From NCBI GenBank assembly GCA_949318235.1, contig OX439128.1:45856692-45920691 (forward strand): a stretch of DNA of 64,000 nucleotides, given 5' to 3'. The stretch comes from Ecdyonurus torrentis. Lineage: Eukaryota > Arthropoda > Insecta > Ephemeroptera > Heptageniidae. Shown one piece after another: positions 33,780-49,015 of the stretch; the stretch's first letter is position 1, and each line of letters starts with the position of its first letter. The notes beneath the pieces were generated by a model. That model was not told the DNA's origin and ran no database searches. It worked only from the letters and a program-made list of their open reading frames with translations. The position numbers were made by a program, and so were the translations under genes.

Positions 33780-35747
33780 TTATATACGATAATTTTTATA
33801 TAAAGTGTGAATTTATTAAATATTTGATTATTTAAATATTGTATATAGGCTGAATAATGTGAACTGCACACTATCACTAAATAACTTTAATACTACAAGA
33901 TATTATATTTTGGTCATGTGATGAGTCTTATAGCACATTGTAATACGCACGCATATAGGGCATAACATGAAGTTATTGCTGTATCCCAGTATTATTTAAA
34001 TTATCTAATATCCACATGAAATGTGTCCAAATTTGTAAACTGCGTTCGCTTAGGTTACTAAATGTAAAACAAATGTATGTTAAAAAAAAGAAGAAGAAGA
34101 AAAAGAAGTTTCTTATAATGACCGTCTTGACTTTTTGCCAAGAAATCTGCAAGGTTCGATCAAAAACTCCTGTAAAAAAAAAAAAAAAAAAAAAAAATCT
34201 TGTTACTTACTTTTGGCTTTGAATCCAACTGTATTTCGATTGGCTGGCATTAACAAATCGTTATCAAGATAAAGTTCACTTTGCAGGTCCAGACATAGAC
34301 TCAGTAAAAATTACAGAAACTATATATTGTGATAGATTTAATACCTCGAAACAGTAATTCCTGTTTACAATCTACAGCAAACAGAAAGAGGGTTTATATA
34401 TGATTTACAATCAAACAAAATTATGGAACAAAATCATTAAAATAATATTTAAGACCAAAACTTATTGGTTATATTTCTATTAAAGTTCCATATGAAAATT
34501 TTAATTTCTATTATCATTCATAATCGTTAGTTCCAAAATATTTTTATTTTACTAGTTATATATGATATTTGTTCAATTTTATGGCATTTTCACACGAAAC
34601 AGTATATTTCTATTGCACAATAAATTTAGTTGCATGAAATTAAAACGGTGTCAAATAAAGAGATTCACTTATTATGCAATTAAATTTATGACCCACTATG
34701 CACTTATTGCTTCGTAGATATACGAATAATATACTTGAAAATTAATATATAATTATATACTGCATCGACGTACGTATAAAAACACTTTTCAGGATCATAT
34801 TTTATATTCTCATTGGTTTTCATACATTTTCCTGATCTATTATGAAAGGAAGAGTATAATAAAGCTTTTGAATAATTAAATCTCATTGAATATTTATTTA
34901 GAGCAAAAATTAAATAAAGCAAAAAAAAAACTCACCTGTTTTCTTATTAACGTAATGAATAACGTAGTATACTTTATTATGTGTATATACAATACAAGAA
35001 AGTTTTTAGTTATTTATTAAAATAAGTTTAATACTTTTAATTAAAGATATTTTAGTCACAGTCTAAAATTATTTTTAACTGAATCTGAAAAGGTCAGGGG
35101 TAAATACGATAAGAGAAAAAGAGACTTGCGCTGTATTAAACTGATGCGAGTGTAAAATGTCACGAAATGTAGCTGGATGGGATATGTTTTATGGAATTTC
35201 ATATCGTCGACCTCATGTATGTATATAATATATGTAATATATAATATAATGTATATATATATACAATAGTTACAGTACTCCAGTAACTACCATCATCACA
35301 CTACATTTAGCAAATTATTCAACCTCTCTGAATAAATTTACATAAATGAAGGACACTGGACAGGAATTTATAATATCATAAATTTTTTAATAAATACATA
35401 AAAAATAATAATAATAGTGAAAATAGAAAAATAAGATAAGTTATAAATTATTTATTATTATTGTAAACATTTATTTAATTACTGTATATAATTACCCCAC
35501 GAGAAGCAAAATAATCGGAGCTGATACATTTGTATTTTATTATAATTATAGAACTGAAGAACTGAATACAGAATTATTGTATTTAAAATAAATAACGAGA
35601 AATAAATAAATATAAAAAATATATAAAAATTATACTATACATATCTGAATATTCCTCGAATAACTGGTAATGTGTAACCAATAATCGTAAAAAAATTAAC
35701 ATCAATATCTTAAATTATTTTGGAAAAAATATGCAGCAAAATATCTT
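33780..35747. other. AT-rich DNA, no gene seen
   Basis: A-run at about 34174-34196 and a DR1-like AGGTCAGGGGTAA at 35091-35103. No coding signal. Confidence 0.55.
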
Positions 35748-36123
35748 ATTAACCGAGTGGTGAAGGCAACTGACTCGTAACTTTGGAACGTAATAAAATC
35801 TTATCTTAACTCTGTACTGTACTCCTCACTCCTCACCGAGTACCAATTTGAGCCACTGATGAGTACGTGATGTTTGAGAGCACATTACTTAGCACGATGC
35901 GTGTTTATATGCATTCCCTGACAAACGCAGCATTCGGGAGATAGATGATTGATTTGATTGCCTTCCTCGAGTTTTCTCGGTTTCTGTAGGCTGTCATTGT
36001 GGATTCCGGACTGTGTATTAGGCCTCCATTATACCTAAACCTTGTGGCTAAGACATTTGTCTTGACTAGACTATTGGAGAAGGTGTAGCGCAATAACACA
36101 ATAAAGCAAGCAAGCAAAAAAAA
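35748..36123 (+). mobile_element. tRNA-derived SINE-like element
   Basis: Begins with CCGAGTGGTGAAGGCAACTG, close to the 5' half of Ser/Leu-type tRNA genes (A-box-like TGGTGAAGGC). A body of about 290 bp, less AT-rich than its surroundings, follows. It ends in AATAAAGCAAGCAAGCA plus an A-run, as expected for a SINE tail. No B-box is visible, so the promoter is probably damaged. It needs other genomic copies to be certain. Confidence 0.5.
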
Positions 36124-37770
36124 TTTCATGCTCATTACTCATTGTACTGTAGTTAGTATGATATCTCAAACTCAAAGTTCTTTTGCTGTTCTGCTATTTT
36201 ACTTTTACTTTACAGTTTTCTTTTTAAAGTTGCACTTTATTCCGACTATATATAAGACAGACGTCAGCTATATACATATATGTCATACAAAAAGTGAAAA
36301 GAGAAGCCACAAAAATTATTTTCCTCTTTTTCACGTGTTATTGAAGCAAACAAGAAAAAAAAAAAAAAAAAAAAAAAAAGTGGCTCTCTCAATATATTAA
36401 GTAGTGTTGAACACTGTTATTATAATTAAATGTCAAAATACTCTACATAATTTTTATAGTATTCACGTTTAACACTAATGCTGATGATACTTAGATGCAC
36501 TTATTATTTTTTAGATTTACGAAGCATTATAAAGATAAAGAGCTGAATCTGACGTTTTACCACATTTTAACTCCATTGTACATTATACTGCAAAGGGTTG
36601 AAAACAAAATGTTTAGTGCGCGTTGTAGAGAGTTCTAGAATAAAAAGTTGTACATCAATGCGGTAAAAAAAAAAATAATAAGGTGGTTTTATACTTGTGC
36701 CCATAGTGAGTGGATTTTTTTTTATATATATTTCGATTTACAATGAAAACTAATGAGCCTGTACTCATATACAGTGTATATATACATATCTATATAATAT
36801 ATATATATTATTGTATACCTATATACGTTGCTATTTAGCAATACATTTAATAACAAAAATATTTTTACATTATATTGAACACAACAAAGACATTTCGCAT
36901 GAGGAAAAATTCTGATTAACAAGTATGAAATTAATTATAAAAATAGTAAAGAAATAACTATATTATTCACTATGATGTGAGGGATCTTGGTGTAATCATC
37001 AACGATAGCATTAGGAATTCACTTGCAACTATAGACTGAAATGACGTGATTATGTAGGTGTTCATCCCCTAAATAATTTTTAATTCGCATAAAAAAAAGA
37101 CAATTTAAATTTTCAATTTTTATTTATTTTAAGATTTATGTTTCGGAACTGTACTAAAATTGTTGACAGTTTTTATTTTGTTTTATTATTATCCTTATAC
37201 ACTCTGCCTTCATAAAGCGACAGTTAAGGAGTATCTTAAGAAGGTGCCTGATTTATTAAAAATTTTAGCTGAGGTTGGACAGATATATTATATAGTAATA
37301 CAATATTTCTTATTATAATCGAAGTATTTTGTAAAGACTAAAGAGTACTAAAACATAGCATATTATAGTCATCTTATTTTGTTCCAAGTCCGACTTTGAA
37401 AAATTTAACAACAATCGTGTAACAACACTATGGTATTGAATATCTAAGTAAAATATAGATTTATTGATTCAATTGAGTTGTCATATTTTATCATATATAA
37501 TTTTCCGATAGTATATCATATAGAAGCAATGAAAAACTGATGTTATAGTTATTTTGAATTAGTACAATTTGGAATGAAATTCTGACCTAAAACTTTATAC
37601 AGACTTTCCATAACTTTTTCAATTGTTATATTATATTTTATGTGTTCAACCCCACGTATTTTATTTTCAACTGATGTTTTATATTGAATAAGAACCTTAA
37701 TTTAAACTTATTATTAAAAATCATTGTAAATATAAAAGAGATTAAATAGAATTATAATTTAATAAGATTG
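36124..37770. other. AT-rich DNA, no gene seen
   Basis: Poly(A) tract at 36355-36379. No coding or RNA gene recognised. Confidence 0.6.
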
Positions 37771-37774
37771 AATC

Positions 37775-37995
37775 TTTGTACACCAAATGGTGCCTGCGGC
37801 TGCTGGGGTTCTCTGTTCTCTCTCACCCGGCGGCTTTGTATGGCCTCGCTCTTGCTTGCTGTAGGATCAATAGCAATGGCAGAACTTGCTGCCTTGCCTG
37901 CCTATATCCACCCGCACAGTATACACAGTACCATGTCCTGCACCCGGGGTTCACAGCTGCACACCACTGGGACCATATCATCTCGTATGCACAAA
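37775..37995. other. GC-richer island with overlapping plus-strand frames, unassigned
   Basis: Frames of 97 and 114 codons overlap here (37768-38120). One has a hydrophobic stretch (MASLLLAVGSIAMAELAAL), but the two overlap in different frames, run on into AT-rich DNA and match no family I know. Treated as unassigned. Confidence 0.3.
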
Positions 37996-38145
37996 ATATT
38001 GCATTACTTACAATACTATTCTTATTTACGATATATCAAATATGCAGTATTGGTGCTCTAATAATAAAGTGTGGTAATCAGTTCCGAACCAAGTTAAATA
38101 TATCAATATTATGGAATTAAAAATATACATATGACAATAATTAAC

Positions 38146-38147
<2 letters not shown>

Positions 38148-38193
<46 letters not shown>
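38148..38193. repeat. (TA)n microsatellite
   Basis: TA array of about 46 bp. Confidence 0.95.
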
Positions 38194-40394
<2,201 letters not shown>

Positions 40395-40513
40395 CCTGTT
40401 TTTTTTGCTTTTGTAATTATCTCATGTAATGTTGTGGTCAAGGTTTTGTAAAATAGGGCTGTTAAGCCCTCACAACGCCTTAATAAAGTTACTTATTATT
40501 ATTATTATTATTA
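40395..40513 (+). mobile_element. LINE-type 3' end with (TTA)n tail
   Basis: A small hairpin (AGGGCTGTTAAGCCCT), then CGCCTTAATAAAGTTACTTA and a TTA microsatellite. This is the usual look of a 5'-truncated non-LTR retrotransposon tail. A similar tail lies at 41195. Confidence 0.5.
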
Positions 40514-40919
40514 CGTTTACAAAGACGCGATCATAAATATGAAATGCAGGCAAATCATAAATACTAAACAAGTTGTTTAGTGAATATTTAGTATTATAGT
40601 TATAAGCAAAAGGCTGCATGGGCTTAACTTTTTCTGTTTTATACTTTGAAGTAATAATAAAAATAAACTTTATTACGTATCACGACCTGGTACAGCGTTT
40701 TCACAGTTCAATTCACCGATATATTTTGCAATATCCTCACGTACGTATAACTTAATGATAATGTTATGGTTGGGATATATACAACACATAATATTTCAAT
40801 AAAATTATTAAATTTATAATAGTCATTGTTCTGAATTAATAAAGCCACAGTTGATTTCATTTTTTTAAAAACAGTATAATCTGTAATATTTCTAATATTA
40901 TAACATAACATCACATGTA

Positions 40920-40946
40920 ATATATATATATATATATATATATATA
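40920..40946. repeat. (TA)n microsatellite
   Basis: TA array of about 27 bp. Confidence 0.95.
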
Positions 40947-41194
40947 ATAACAATAACTACTCGATTTTTTTTTGTGGCATTGCAAATTTACATATTGCAG
41001 CACCATATTTTAATGTGATATAAAAATATAAAACGCTTCTCTTAAAACATTTTATGTATGAGTTAAATTTTATCTAAAAACCACTATTATACTATATTTT
41101 TTAACTTTTTTTTTTAATTTCACAGCGCGTCTAGTTGTATTTTATTTAGATACAAAACTGATATACACACCATTATATGATTTTTTTTATTAAC

Positions 41195-41254
41195 AATGTG
41201 ATCAAAACGACTTAATAAAGCTGCTTTACTCGTTAATTATTATTATTATTTTTT
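41195..41254 (+). mobile_element. LINE-type 3' end with (ATT)n tail, second copy
   Basis: CGACTTAATAAAGCTGCTTT then an ATT-rich tail, closely matching the tail at 40475-40510, about 700 bp away on the same strand. Confidence 0.45.
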
Positions 41255-42034
41255 ATACCTGATTATTATTTAAATCATTATTTTTAAACAACAACATTTA
41301 CCATTTTTCACTAAAGTTACACACTATAATTTGCAGAGAATCACATTAATCTCCAAAAAATAATAATTATTAATCGTTAAGTCATGTTATTATGTTTTAA
41401 ACATATAATTAAGTATTTTGTTTTTAAATGAAAATGCTTTAATACTTCAAATGCCCAAAAATGAAACTCCTTTATTTGTTAAGGGGGAAAAAAATGTTTG
41501 CTATAATATGTATAAAGTTTTTTTTTTTTGTATTTAATTTTGACTGACAGTAATTTGATTAATTTATAAATAAATTTCTTCTTAATAGTTACTGAGGATA
41601 TTGTACGAAGAATAATTAAAAAAATCGAGAAACAAATATGTTAATCACTACACATAATAGGCTTTAATTTTTATTTTAACTATATTTATTAATTCTATTT
41701 ATTTGTCTATTAATAATATTTTAGTAAATTTGAACAACATCTTTTCTCTTTAGCTTTTGAGCTGAGAGAAAGCATATAAACACCATCTAACGGTTTCGTT
41801 TTTAGACTTCACGCAGTTCAAAGGCATAGTGGTTATAGGGACATACGGTATCTTGCGGAAAGCTCGTCAACTATAGGAGTAATGAAACACACTATGAATA
41901 TAAATTTTTGCATTACTATTGCTAAAACTCAAACCTTTATTTCGATATCTGATTAGAGTGATTAGATTTCATTGATAGCGACACAATGTGAGGATAGATT
42001 GTAATAAGTAACAGTATTTTATAGGACATATACG
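41255..42034. other. AT-rich DNA, no gene seen
   Basis: A weak hairpin near 41742-41773 (TTTCTCT and AGAGAAA arms). No coding signal. Confidence 0.55.
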
Positions 42035-42092
42035 TCCTGAGAAAGTATAAGTCTAAATCACTATAGTGATGAAGACTTATACTTTCTCAGGA
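42035..42092. repeat. 58-bp near-perfect palindrome
   Basis: Twenty-base perfect arms (left TCCTGAGAAAGTATAAGTCT) around ATCACTATAGTGAT, itself a perfect palindrome. Only one internal base pair is mismatched. It lies 41 bp before the TCTG array. Confidence 0.9.
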
Positions 42093-42133
42093 TTTGAAAT
42101 TTCAGTTTATCCACAGCCTTTCACAAAAAAATA

Positions 42134-42356
<223 letters not shown>

Positions 42357-42371
42357 TTTTGTATGTGTGTA

Positions 42372-42374
<3 letters not shown>

Positions 42375-42413
<39 letters not shown>

Positions 42414-42420
42414 AGAGAGA
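42375..42420. repeat. (GA)n microsatellite
   Basis: GA array of about 46 bp directly after the TCTG array. Confidence 0.96.
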
Positions 42421-43485
42421 TTTTCGTTTTTTTTTAAATTTTTTATAATAGTAAAATTCAATTAAATAAATGACCAAAACAACTCAACGTGCCAAATATT
42501 AATGACTATAATATTATATACATAACATGTATAATCCTGTTGAGCATTGGATTAAAATTTTATTGTTTTTGCTTTAACTTAGAGTTTTTATTATTTTATT
42601 TTAGAATTATGTAAAAATAGCTTTGTATACCGCAAGAAATTTTTTAGAAAATAAATACACAAAAATGATATGGGCATAAGAAGAATTGATATTCCGTCTA
42701 GATGACAAGATGACGTCAATTTTTATTACTTGCATTTATAAATTCAATAGCAAGTCGAAGCCTTGTCATATAAATGTGTAAAATTCTGTTCTTTAAAAAT
42801 AATTACTTTGTAATTCATTATTTATTTATCTTTACACTTATTCACACTCTATTATATTTGTTATAGACATCTGACAATGTTAAGTACAGTTTTTAATATT
42901 GATTCCCTTAAAAAACAATGAGAAAAAATATATCAATTCACATTATTAGTATAATTAGCATAAACAAAATACCATTTTTATTCACAATTCACAATGCAAA
43001 CATACCAAAATGTTTAAGTTTCTAAATATAGCAGAATTATATCTTTAAGCATATTATATTTTAATAATAAATGTGCTACAGGACTTAAAGGTTTTTGTAT
43101 TATATTTTTAATACAATAATTAATAATACCAAATACGATATCTAACTTTAACACCAGTAGAATTTTGAAAAGATTTAATTTAGATAAATTGTTAAATCTT
43201 AATCCTCATAAACTGTTGTTGGTAAAATTATTATTTTATTTTCATAATAATATAATAGTTATAATAATAATTATTATGAAGAAATAAAATAAACGAAAAC
43301 GTTCAAATTACCTGAAAGCCCCTTAATGCTATGCAACCGTTGTGTTGGATATGCGCAACAATTTGCCTACCTTACAGGCTGACACACAATATGTCGGCAA
43401 ATTTTGTACTTGTATGTTTTTGTTATTTTTTCTATTCTAATTTCTAGATTTAGAGTATTAAGAAACGATTTACGGATAAGTAGCT
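42421..43485. other. AT-rich DNA, no gene seen
   Basis: CRE at 42711-42718. No coding signal. Confidence 0.55.
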
Positions 43486-44646
43486 ATCCGGATTATTGGA
43501 TCCGGCATTAATGATCCGTTTAAAATCCAGATAAGACTAAAATCCGGATATATCCGGATTGTTTTAAATTCGGAAGCATATACGAATTAAAGAACTATAC
43601 TGCTCGTACGCACATGCACGAAAAGTATAAATTACGTAAGTTATGCTGCATTTATGTCATTATAGAATAAATGATACTAAATTAAGGGAGTAGGGGACCG
43701 ACGTCGGCCATTAGACTTAAACTTTTCTCGTCAAAAAAATCTGAAATTTTGCACAAAGATACTTCAGCTTGAGTCAATTTCAAATATATAAAAATTTTGG
43801 GGAATATATAAAAATAACCGTGCAAATTAATTTTATATGTTTTTTTGAAATTTTAAGCCCATAAGGCCCAATGTTAATTTAAATAATTTGTTTCTTTTTT
43901 TCGGGACGGTCAAACATCATGAAATTTTTATCACGGCTAGGTGTGACCCTTAGCTACACAATAAAAATAATTTAGACCCAAAAGACTCCTAGTTTTTGAG
44001 ATATAAGGTCGATACCCTACTCAGTACTCCCTTAAAACATCACAAATGATTAAACTACTGTACATACAACATAATATTTATGTTGCACTGTATAGATTAT
44101 GATGCTGCATTAAACAAATTGTTCCGAAAATGAGCTAGTATAATTATTACGTATTTATTTTTGCCGGTGCGCCAATGAGTACTAACAACGAATTAGATAT
44201 GGTAGCCTACAAACTACAAAGTCTCCCAGCAAAATCTTTTTCGGGTAAATACAAAACAGTGATGAGAGAAGCTGGGTAACCTGAAAAGATTATAATATAA
44301 ATCCAAAAATTGGAAATCATTAAAAGTAAACTATAAGGTTTATTTAATATAATAAATAGATAAAAAAACACAAAAGAAATAAAAGAATTATTAAGGCTGT
44401 TATAATATTATGTCCTTTGAATTTGATCAAATGTTGCTAATAAGTATATTACATTTATGCATTATTGCTACATTATGAGACCAATAAAAGAAATCTTATT
44501 TCTGTTAGCCATATCAAATATGGTTTACTTATAGTTATAATTATATTATAAGCATACGGCAACTTTTATTCGCATTTAATCCGCATTTAAAATCCGGCTC
44601 GTAGGAAGGTGAAAAAAAAAAAAGAATTGGATTTTACAATCCGGAT
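43486..44646. mobile_element. Putative transposon with ATCCGGAT subterminal repeats, carrying a nested MITE
   Basis: Perfect ATCCGGAT palindromes at 43486, 43542, 43552 and 44639, plus ATCCGG at 43500 and 44592, sit only at the two edges of this 1.2 kb block. Clustered subterminal motifs are typical of hAT-like elements. Terminal inverted repeats were not identified, so the true ends are unknown. The MITE at 43686-44031 appears to have inserted into it. Confidence 0.4.
43686..44031 (+). mobile_element. TTAA-flanked MITE, copy 1 (346 bp)
   Basis: Bounded by TTAA at 43682-43685 and 44032-44035. The ends read GGGAGTAGGGGACC and ...AGTACTCCC (one short insertion in the right end). The whole length aligns with the reverse complement of 58660-58992. 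It has no coding capacity. The target duplication may be TTAA or just TA. Confidence 0.85.
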
Positions 44647-44683
44647 GATAATTTGGATGTTGGATCGCAATACGACGGACATG

Positions 44684-44708
44684 ATATATATATATATATA
44701 TATATATT
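44684..44708. repeat. (TA)n microsatellite
   Basis: TA array of about 25 bp. Confidence 0.93.
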
Positions 44709-45025
44709 ATCAAAGTTCAAATTCTTTTTTTTTCCCCACCACACAAATATATATAGTACGTTTGGAGAAAAAAGCATTTACAAAATAGCTGTGCATAATA
44801 TACGTACTTAATTTACCAAACATTTATATTATGCTATACCCGCGCGTATAGTACACAGTACATACATACATACATATATACTACACAATGTATGATAGAT
44901 GATACATATATTTTACACTAACACGGATTATTATCACTTCATGTTTATAGTTGAAGTCGCAATATCGCAATTTAATATAAGCAGCTAAGAAATTATTAGC
45001 TTTCGTTTTGGAATGTCTGACAGAT

Positions 45026-45094
45026 GGCCCGCGGACAAAAGGCCCTCGGACCGTGCCTGTGGCCACAGGTCATGGGCCTATTTTTCTGCGGGCC
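45026..45094. repeat. GC-rich imperfect palindrome, possible hAT remnant
   Basis: GGCCCGCGGACAAAAGGCCC on the left pairs with GGGCCTATTTTTCTGCGGGCC-type sequence on the right, around a TGTGGCCACA centre. GGCCCGC-rich ends of this kind are frequent in hAT MITEs, but no duplication or CAG terminus is evident. Confidence 0.55.
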
Positions 45095-45099
45095 TTCTC

Positions 45100-47567
45100 T
45101 CTGTAAACGATTTTTTTATTATTATTGCCCCAACTTATTATTTAAGAAGTTAAAGAATTTTGTACATTTAGCAAACTTGTTATTGGAAATTAAACCAATT
45201 CTCTTGTACAGATGACACGTGTGGAAGAAATAACTAACCTCTCTATAATCTTGTGGAGTAAAGCCGAATTTTGATCAAAACTTTTTCCAACCTAATTTTA
45301 TGCAATACATAAAATGTTATATTTACGAACACGGCCATTTATTTTTACAAAAGAAATACACATTTCACCTTATTTTTTAAAAAAATTATCTAGGAAGTTT
45401 TAATTAGATATTTCGCAAATTACATTTTTTAAAATAAATAATGATAAACCTTCAATCGATGTTTTAAACCATTTTTTTAAATTTTAAAATAGAATTTTTC
45501 TTTATATTACCTCTTGGCCTCTGTTTGTTTTTTTCCACGTTTGTTTACTGTAAGACATATGGCGTTGTGGCGTCAGGTGGTGAGTGCCATGGGTAACAGT
45601 CTGTGCTGCAACAAACATACAAGTGAACTAAACTTTATTACTTTAAAACTAAGTTTGTATTTAAATACTTGTCTTGTTGTCTTGCTTAGATCTGATGGTT
45701 TTATTGTTAGAAAATCATACTGTACGTATATAGCTTTGTCTTATTAAATAAAATATAATATCCCTTTTGTGTGTGATGGGGGAGGGTTGGAAGAGAAGGA
45801 ATGTACTTTAATTTTAAAATAAAATTTATAATTGGTTTCGCGTGTTTAAGTGGTTATTTTTAGCATCACGTTATACCATCGTTACTCTCAATTATGCCAT
45901 TTCAGGAAACTATTTGTTGTATAACCAAAGCTCAATGTTACGTACTTCGAAACAAAGATATTTGAAACCTGCAAAAAAGGGTTTAGTTAAAATATAAATA
46001 ACGACGGAGCCAAACGATAATAATAGAGTGCTATTGTAGACGACTTTTATTATGCTTTTTTTTTTTTTTTTTTTTATTGTTTATTTAATATGCTTTAGCG
46101 TCGAACATAGGGGTATGGTATGAGGTAGCCATAACTCAAGATGGAATTTTTTTTGTGTCCAATAATGCTTAAATTTTTACTGTAGCATTTGGAACCCTTT
46201 AGGTTATTTATTCTATATGGATTTCAAGTTATTGGGATGAAAATAATAATTTGTAAACAATAAATTACTTCAAAATTATAAAGTTTTAACGTTTAAAGTT
46301 TACAAAAAAAATATAGTAAAAACTTCAAAGTGGAGTAAAAAATTATTTAAATAAATAATAATCATAAATTCGAGCATAAATAAATTTAATACACATCTTA
46401 ATTCCAACATATTAAAATAATAATAATAATCCAATTAAATGGACAATTTTTAAGCCTGCCAATGTCTGGCTCACTCTTGCCCATCATCTGTATCCCATAT
46501 GAAAGCATATAATTATAGACAGGAACACAAACAGTAACCATTTGCTAGCACTTTGCAAATATTATTGGACTCCGTTTTATTTTTTATTTTTATTTTTTAA
46601 TACATGATTTGTAGTTGTTATATATTTCAATTCAGTTTAACATAAAATAAAAATTTATTATTATTTGTTTCAAATATGTCACAAATGGTTATCGATGAAT
46701 TAATTATTTATTTGAAAAAAATTGAACTCGTCAGACCATAGCTGTACTGTACATTACAACAAAATATACTATATATTATGAAAATAGATTTTATAGGTAT
46801 AATATTTTATTAGGTCCCATAATATAGCAAAAAGCCACATTGCGGTTGAACATACAGAAACACAGATATATTACAGAATTTAATTTGTAATAATCTTTGC
46901 CATATTTCATAAAAACCGGTTATAAAATAACTTTTTAATTGTTATAATATTTGATTAAATCAGTACTTGCTATAAGCAAAATAATATGCATGTTCTTGGT
47001 ACAATACGCCAATAATATGTTTACGTTATTATAGGCAATTTCACATAACTCGAGACACATCATTGGCAATTAAGATTAAGTCAATCACTGGCCTTTTTTT
47101 TTTATTATTATTATTTTTTATATATAATTATATTTTGTATATAGCGCTTTTTGTATAGCGCTTATACCGTGCATGTAAAATTGAGGCCTTTAGAGTAACA
47201 ATTATAAATGTTCAATTTAGAGCTTTAAAAACACGTTGAATTGCACCATCATCGTGATATAAAAACACCTCATAAAGTATTTAGGATTGAATAAGCGCTA
47301 ATTATAGTCAAAGAAATTTCAATTGCTTATAGTCGTTTTATCTGGGAATTCAATTCATTTTATCCAATAAACACTCATGAGAATAAATTGTCATTTTGAT
47401 CCAGTTTAAAAGTTGCCCTTCTATTATGTAGAATTTTCAACGAAATCAATTTGAAATCTTAAAACTCTAATGTTTATTATTATTATAACTTTGTTTTGCT
47501 ATATTTATCTTCCAGAGATGGAAGACTCACTTTGACTCTTTTATGCCGAGACGCTAAATAGAGGGGG

Positions 47568-47574
<7 letters not shown>
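45100..47574. other. AT-rich DNA, no gene seen
   Basis: A T-run near 46057-46076. TATAGCGCTTTTTGTATAGCGC near 47141 is a short direct repeat. No coding signal. Confidence 0.55.

Positions 47575-47598
<24 letters not shown>
47575..47598. repeat. (GA)n microsatellite
   Basis: Short GA array of about 24 bp. Confidence 0.93.
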
Positions 47599-47952
47599 CG
47601 AGAGGAAGTGCAAAGCTTTATGCCCAATGCTAATTAAATTATCTTTGCCGGGACAAGTCTTCACTATATGTCCGGCCCAGGCCCCACTTTCATTTCTATC
47701 ACTGTTTCATACAAAGGAAAGTAAATAAAAAGTGGAAATTCAGTATAAAATTAAACGCAGGCAGTATCGGATTCATGGCCTTACCGTAAAATTTAGTCAA
47801 CAAATGCCAACTTGGTGCGAGCAGTGTATAACGCTCCTCTTTGGGCTCTTTTAGGTTGCCCCTAGAAAACGGCGCAACTGGCCCAAAAGTGGCCTCATTG
47901 AGGAAGGTGAATTTTTTTAACCCCCACTTTTTATGACATTTTTGAAAAGAGC

Positions 47953-48296
47953 GTTAAAAATTTTTGAGGCGCTATTTTTTCTTAAAACGATTGGAGCATG
48001 GGAAGTATTTTTAATTAATTTTTGAAAATCGTCCTAAAAAGACTCTGACGTCATCAATCGGGCATTTATTTCGGAAAGTATTGACCGTAGAAGGTTCAGT
48101 AGCCAGTTTTTTGAAATCCTGAGAACGAGCTGATTTCATTAAACTGGTTACTGAACCTCGAACGATTAGTATTTGCCGAGAAAAAAGTGGAATGATGACG
48201 TCAGAGTCTTTTTAGGTCGATTTTCAAAAATTAATTAAAAATACTTCGCATGCTCCAATCGTCCTAAGAAAAAATAGCACCTCAAAATTTTTTAAC
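47953..48296. mobile_element. Foldback (long inverted repeat) element, 344 bp
   Basis: Arms of about 165 bp (47953-48118 and 48132-48296) pair almost throughout around a 13-nt loop. Each arm carries GACTCTGACGTCATCA, GATTGGAGCATG and TTAATTAATTTTTGAAAATC. No coding capacity. The sequence to the left (from 47900) is related to 49016-49078, so the element may extend beyond the arms. Confidence 0.85.
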
Positions 48297-49015
48297 TATT
48301 TTCTGTTCTTTTCTGGGATTCTATAATATATATAGTTATATAGGAATAAATTTTAATAGTGAACTTAAATATTACATTTATAATTATCACTCGTAAAAAT
48401 TTTGTGTTTATCTGGGGAAAACTGAGAAAAAGGGGGGTGCATTCGGTTGCAAGAATCTCTGATCTTGTTTTGGCCAGGGTGTATGTCTATGTATATATAT
48501 ATTAGATAATAAGTTACATTGTATGATATTTTTATTTTGTTATTTAATGAAAAAAGGATCGCATGCGAGCTTTAAACTATAGATAAGCATGATTATTAAA
48601 CTGTTATTAAAAAACTAAAATGCTTCATAATGAAAAATAGTTCTATACCACACAACAGAATAATTTGAATAAACCCAACAACGTGCGATTTAATAAAATT
48701 AAATGACGTGGGTTGTTAAACCCCGGGTCCCGAGAATCCTGAGATACCTCTGACTTGGCGTTGCAGGCTACTATTATATACCACACTGCCAGGACTGGCC
48801 TGAGTAATAAATTCATTAATTTTTTTTTATAGACCTCTGTCAAACCTATAATACCTCTTCTACCGATTTACCTTAAAATACTGGCATAAACATATATACG
48901 CACAGACATTATAACGTGTGTAGAACACGCATTGCATGAGCGCATTCAGTGCAAACCTTTAAGGTCTTTTCAACGGGTGCTCTTCCTCTGTGTTCAGGGT
49001 TGGATTGGCGAGTAG

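Noticed and set aside
35858..35886. CTGATGAG resembling a hammerhead ribozyme core
   Set aside because: No GAAA box or paired helix II follows in the right position.
37768..38120. Overlapping 97- and 114-codon frames, one with a hydrophobic segment
   Set aside because: Two frames are open at once, neither resembles a family, and the 3' parts are AT-rich chance sequence.
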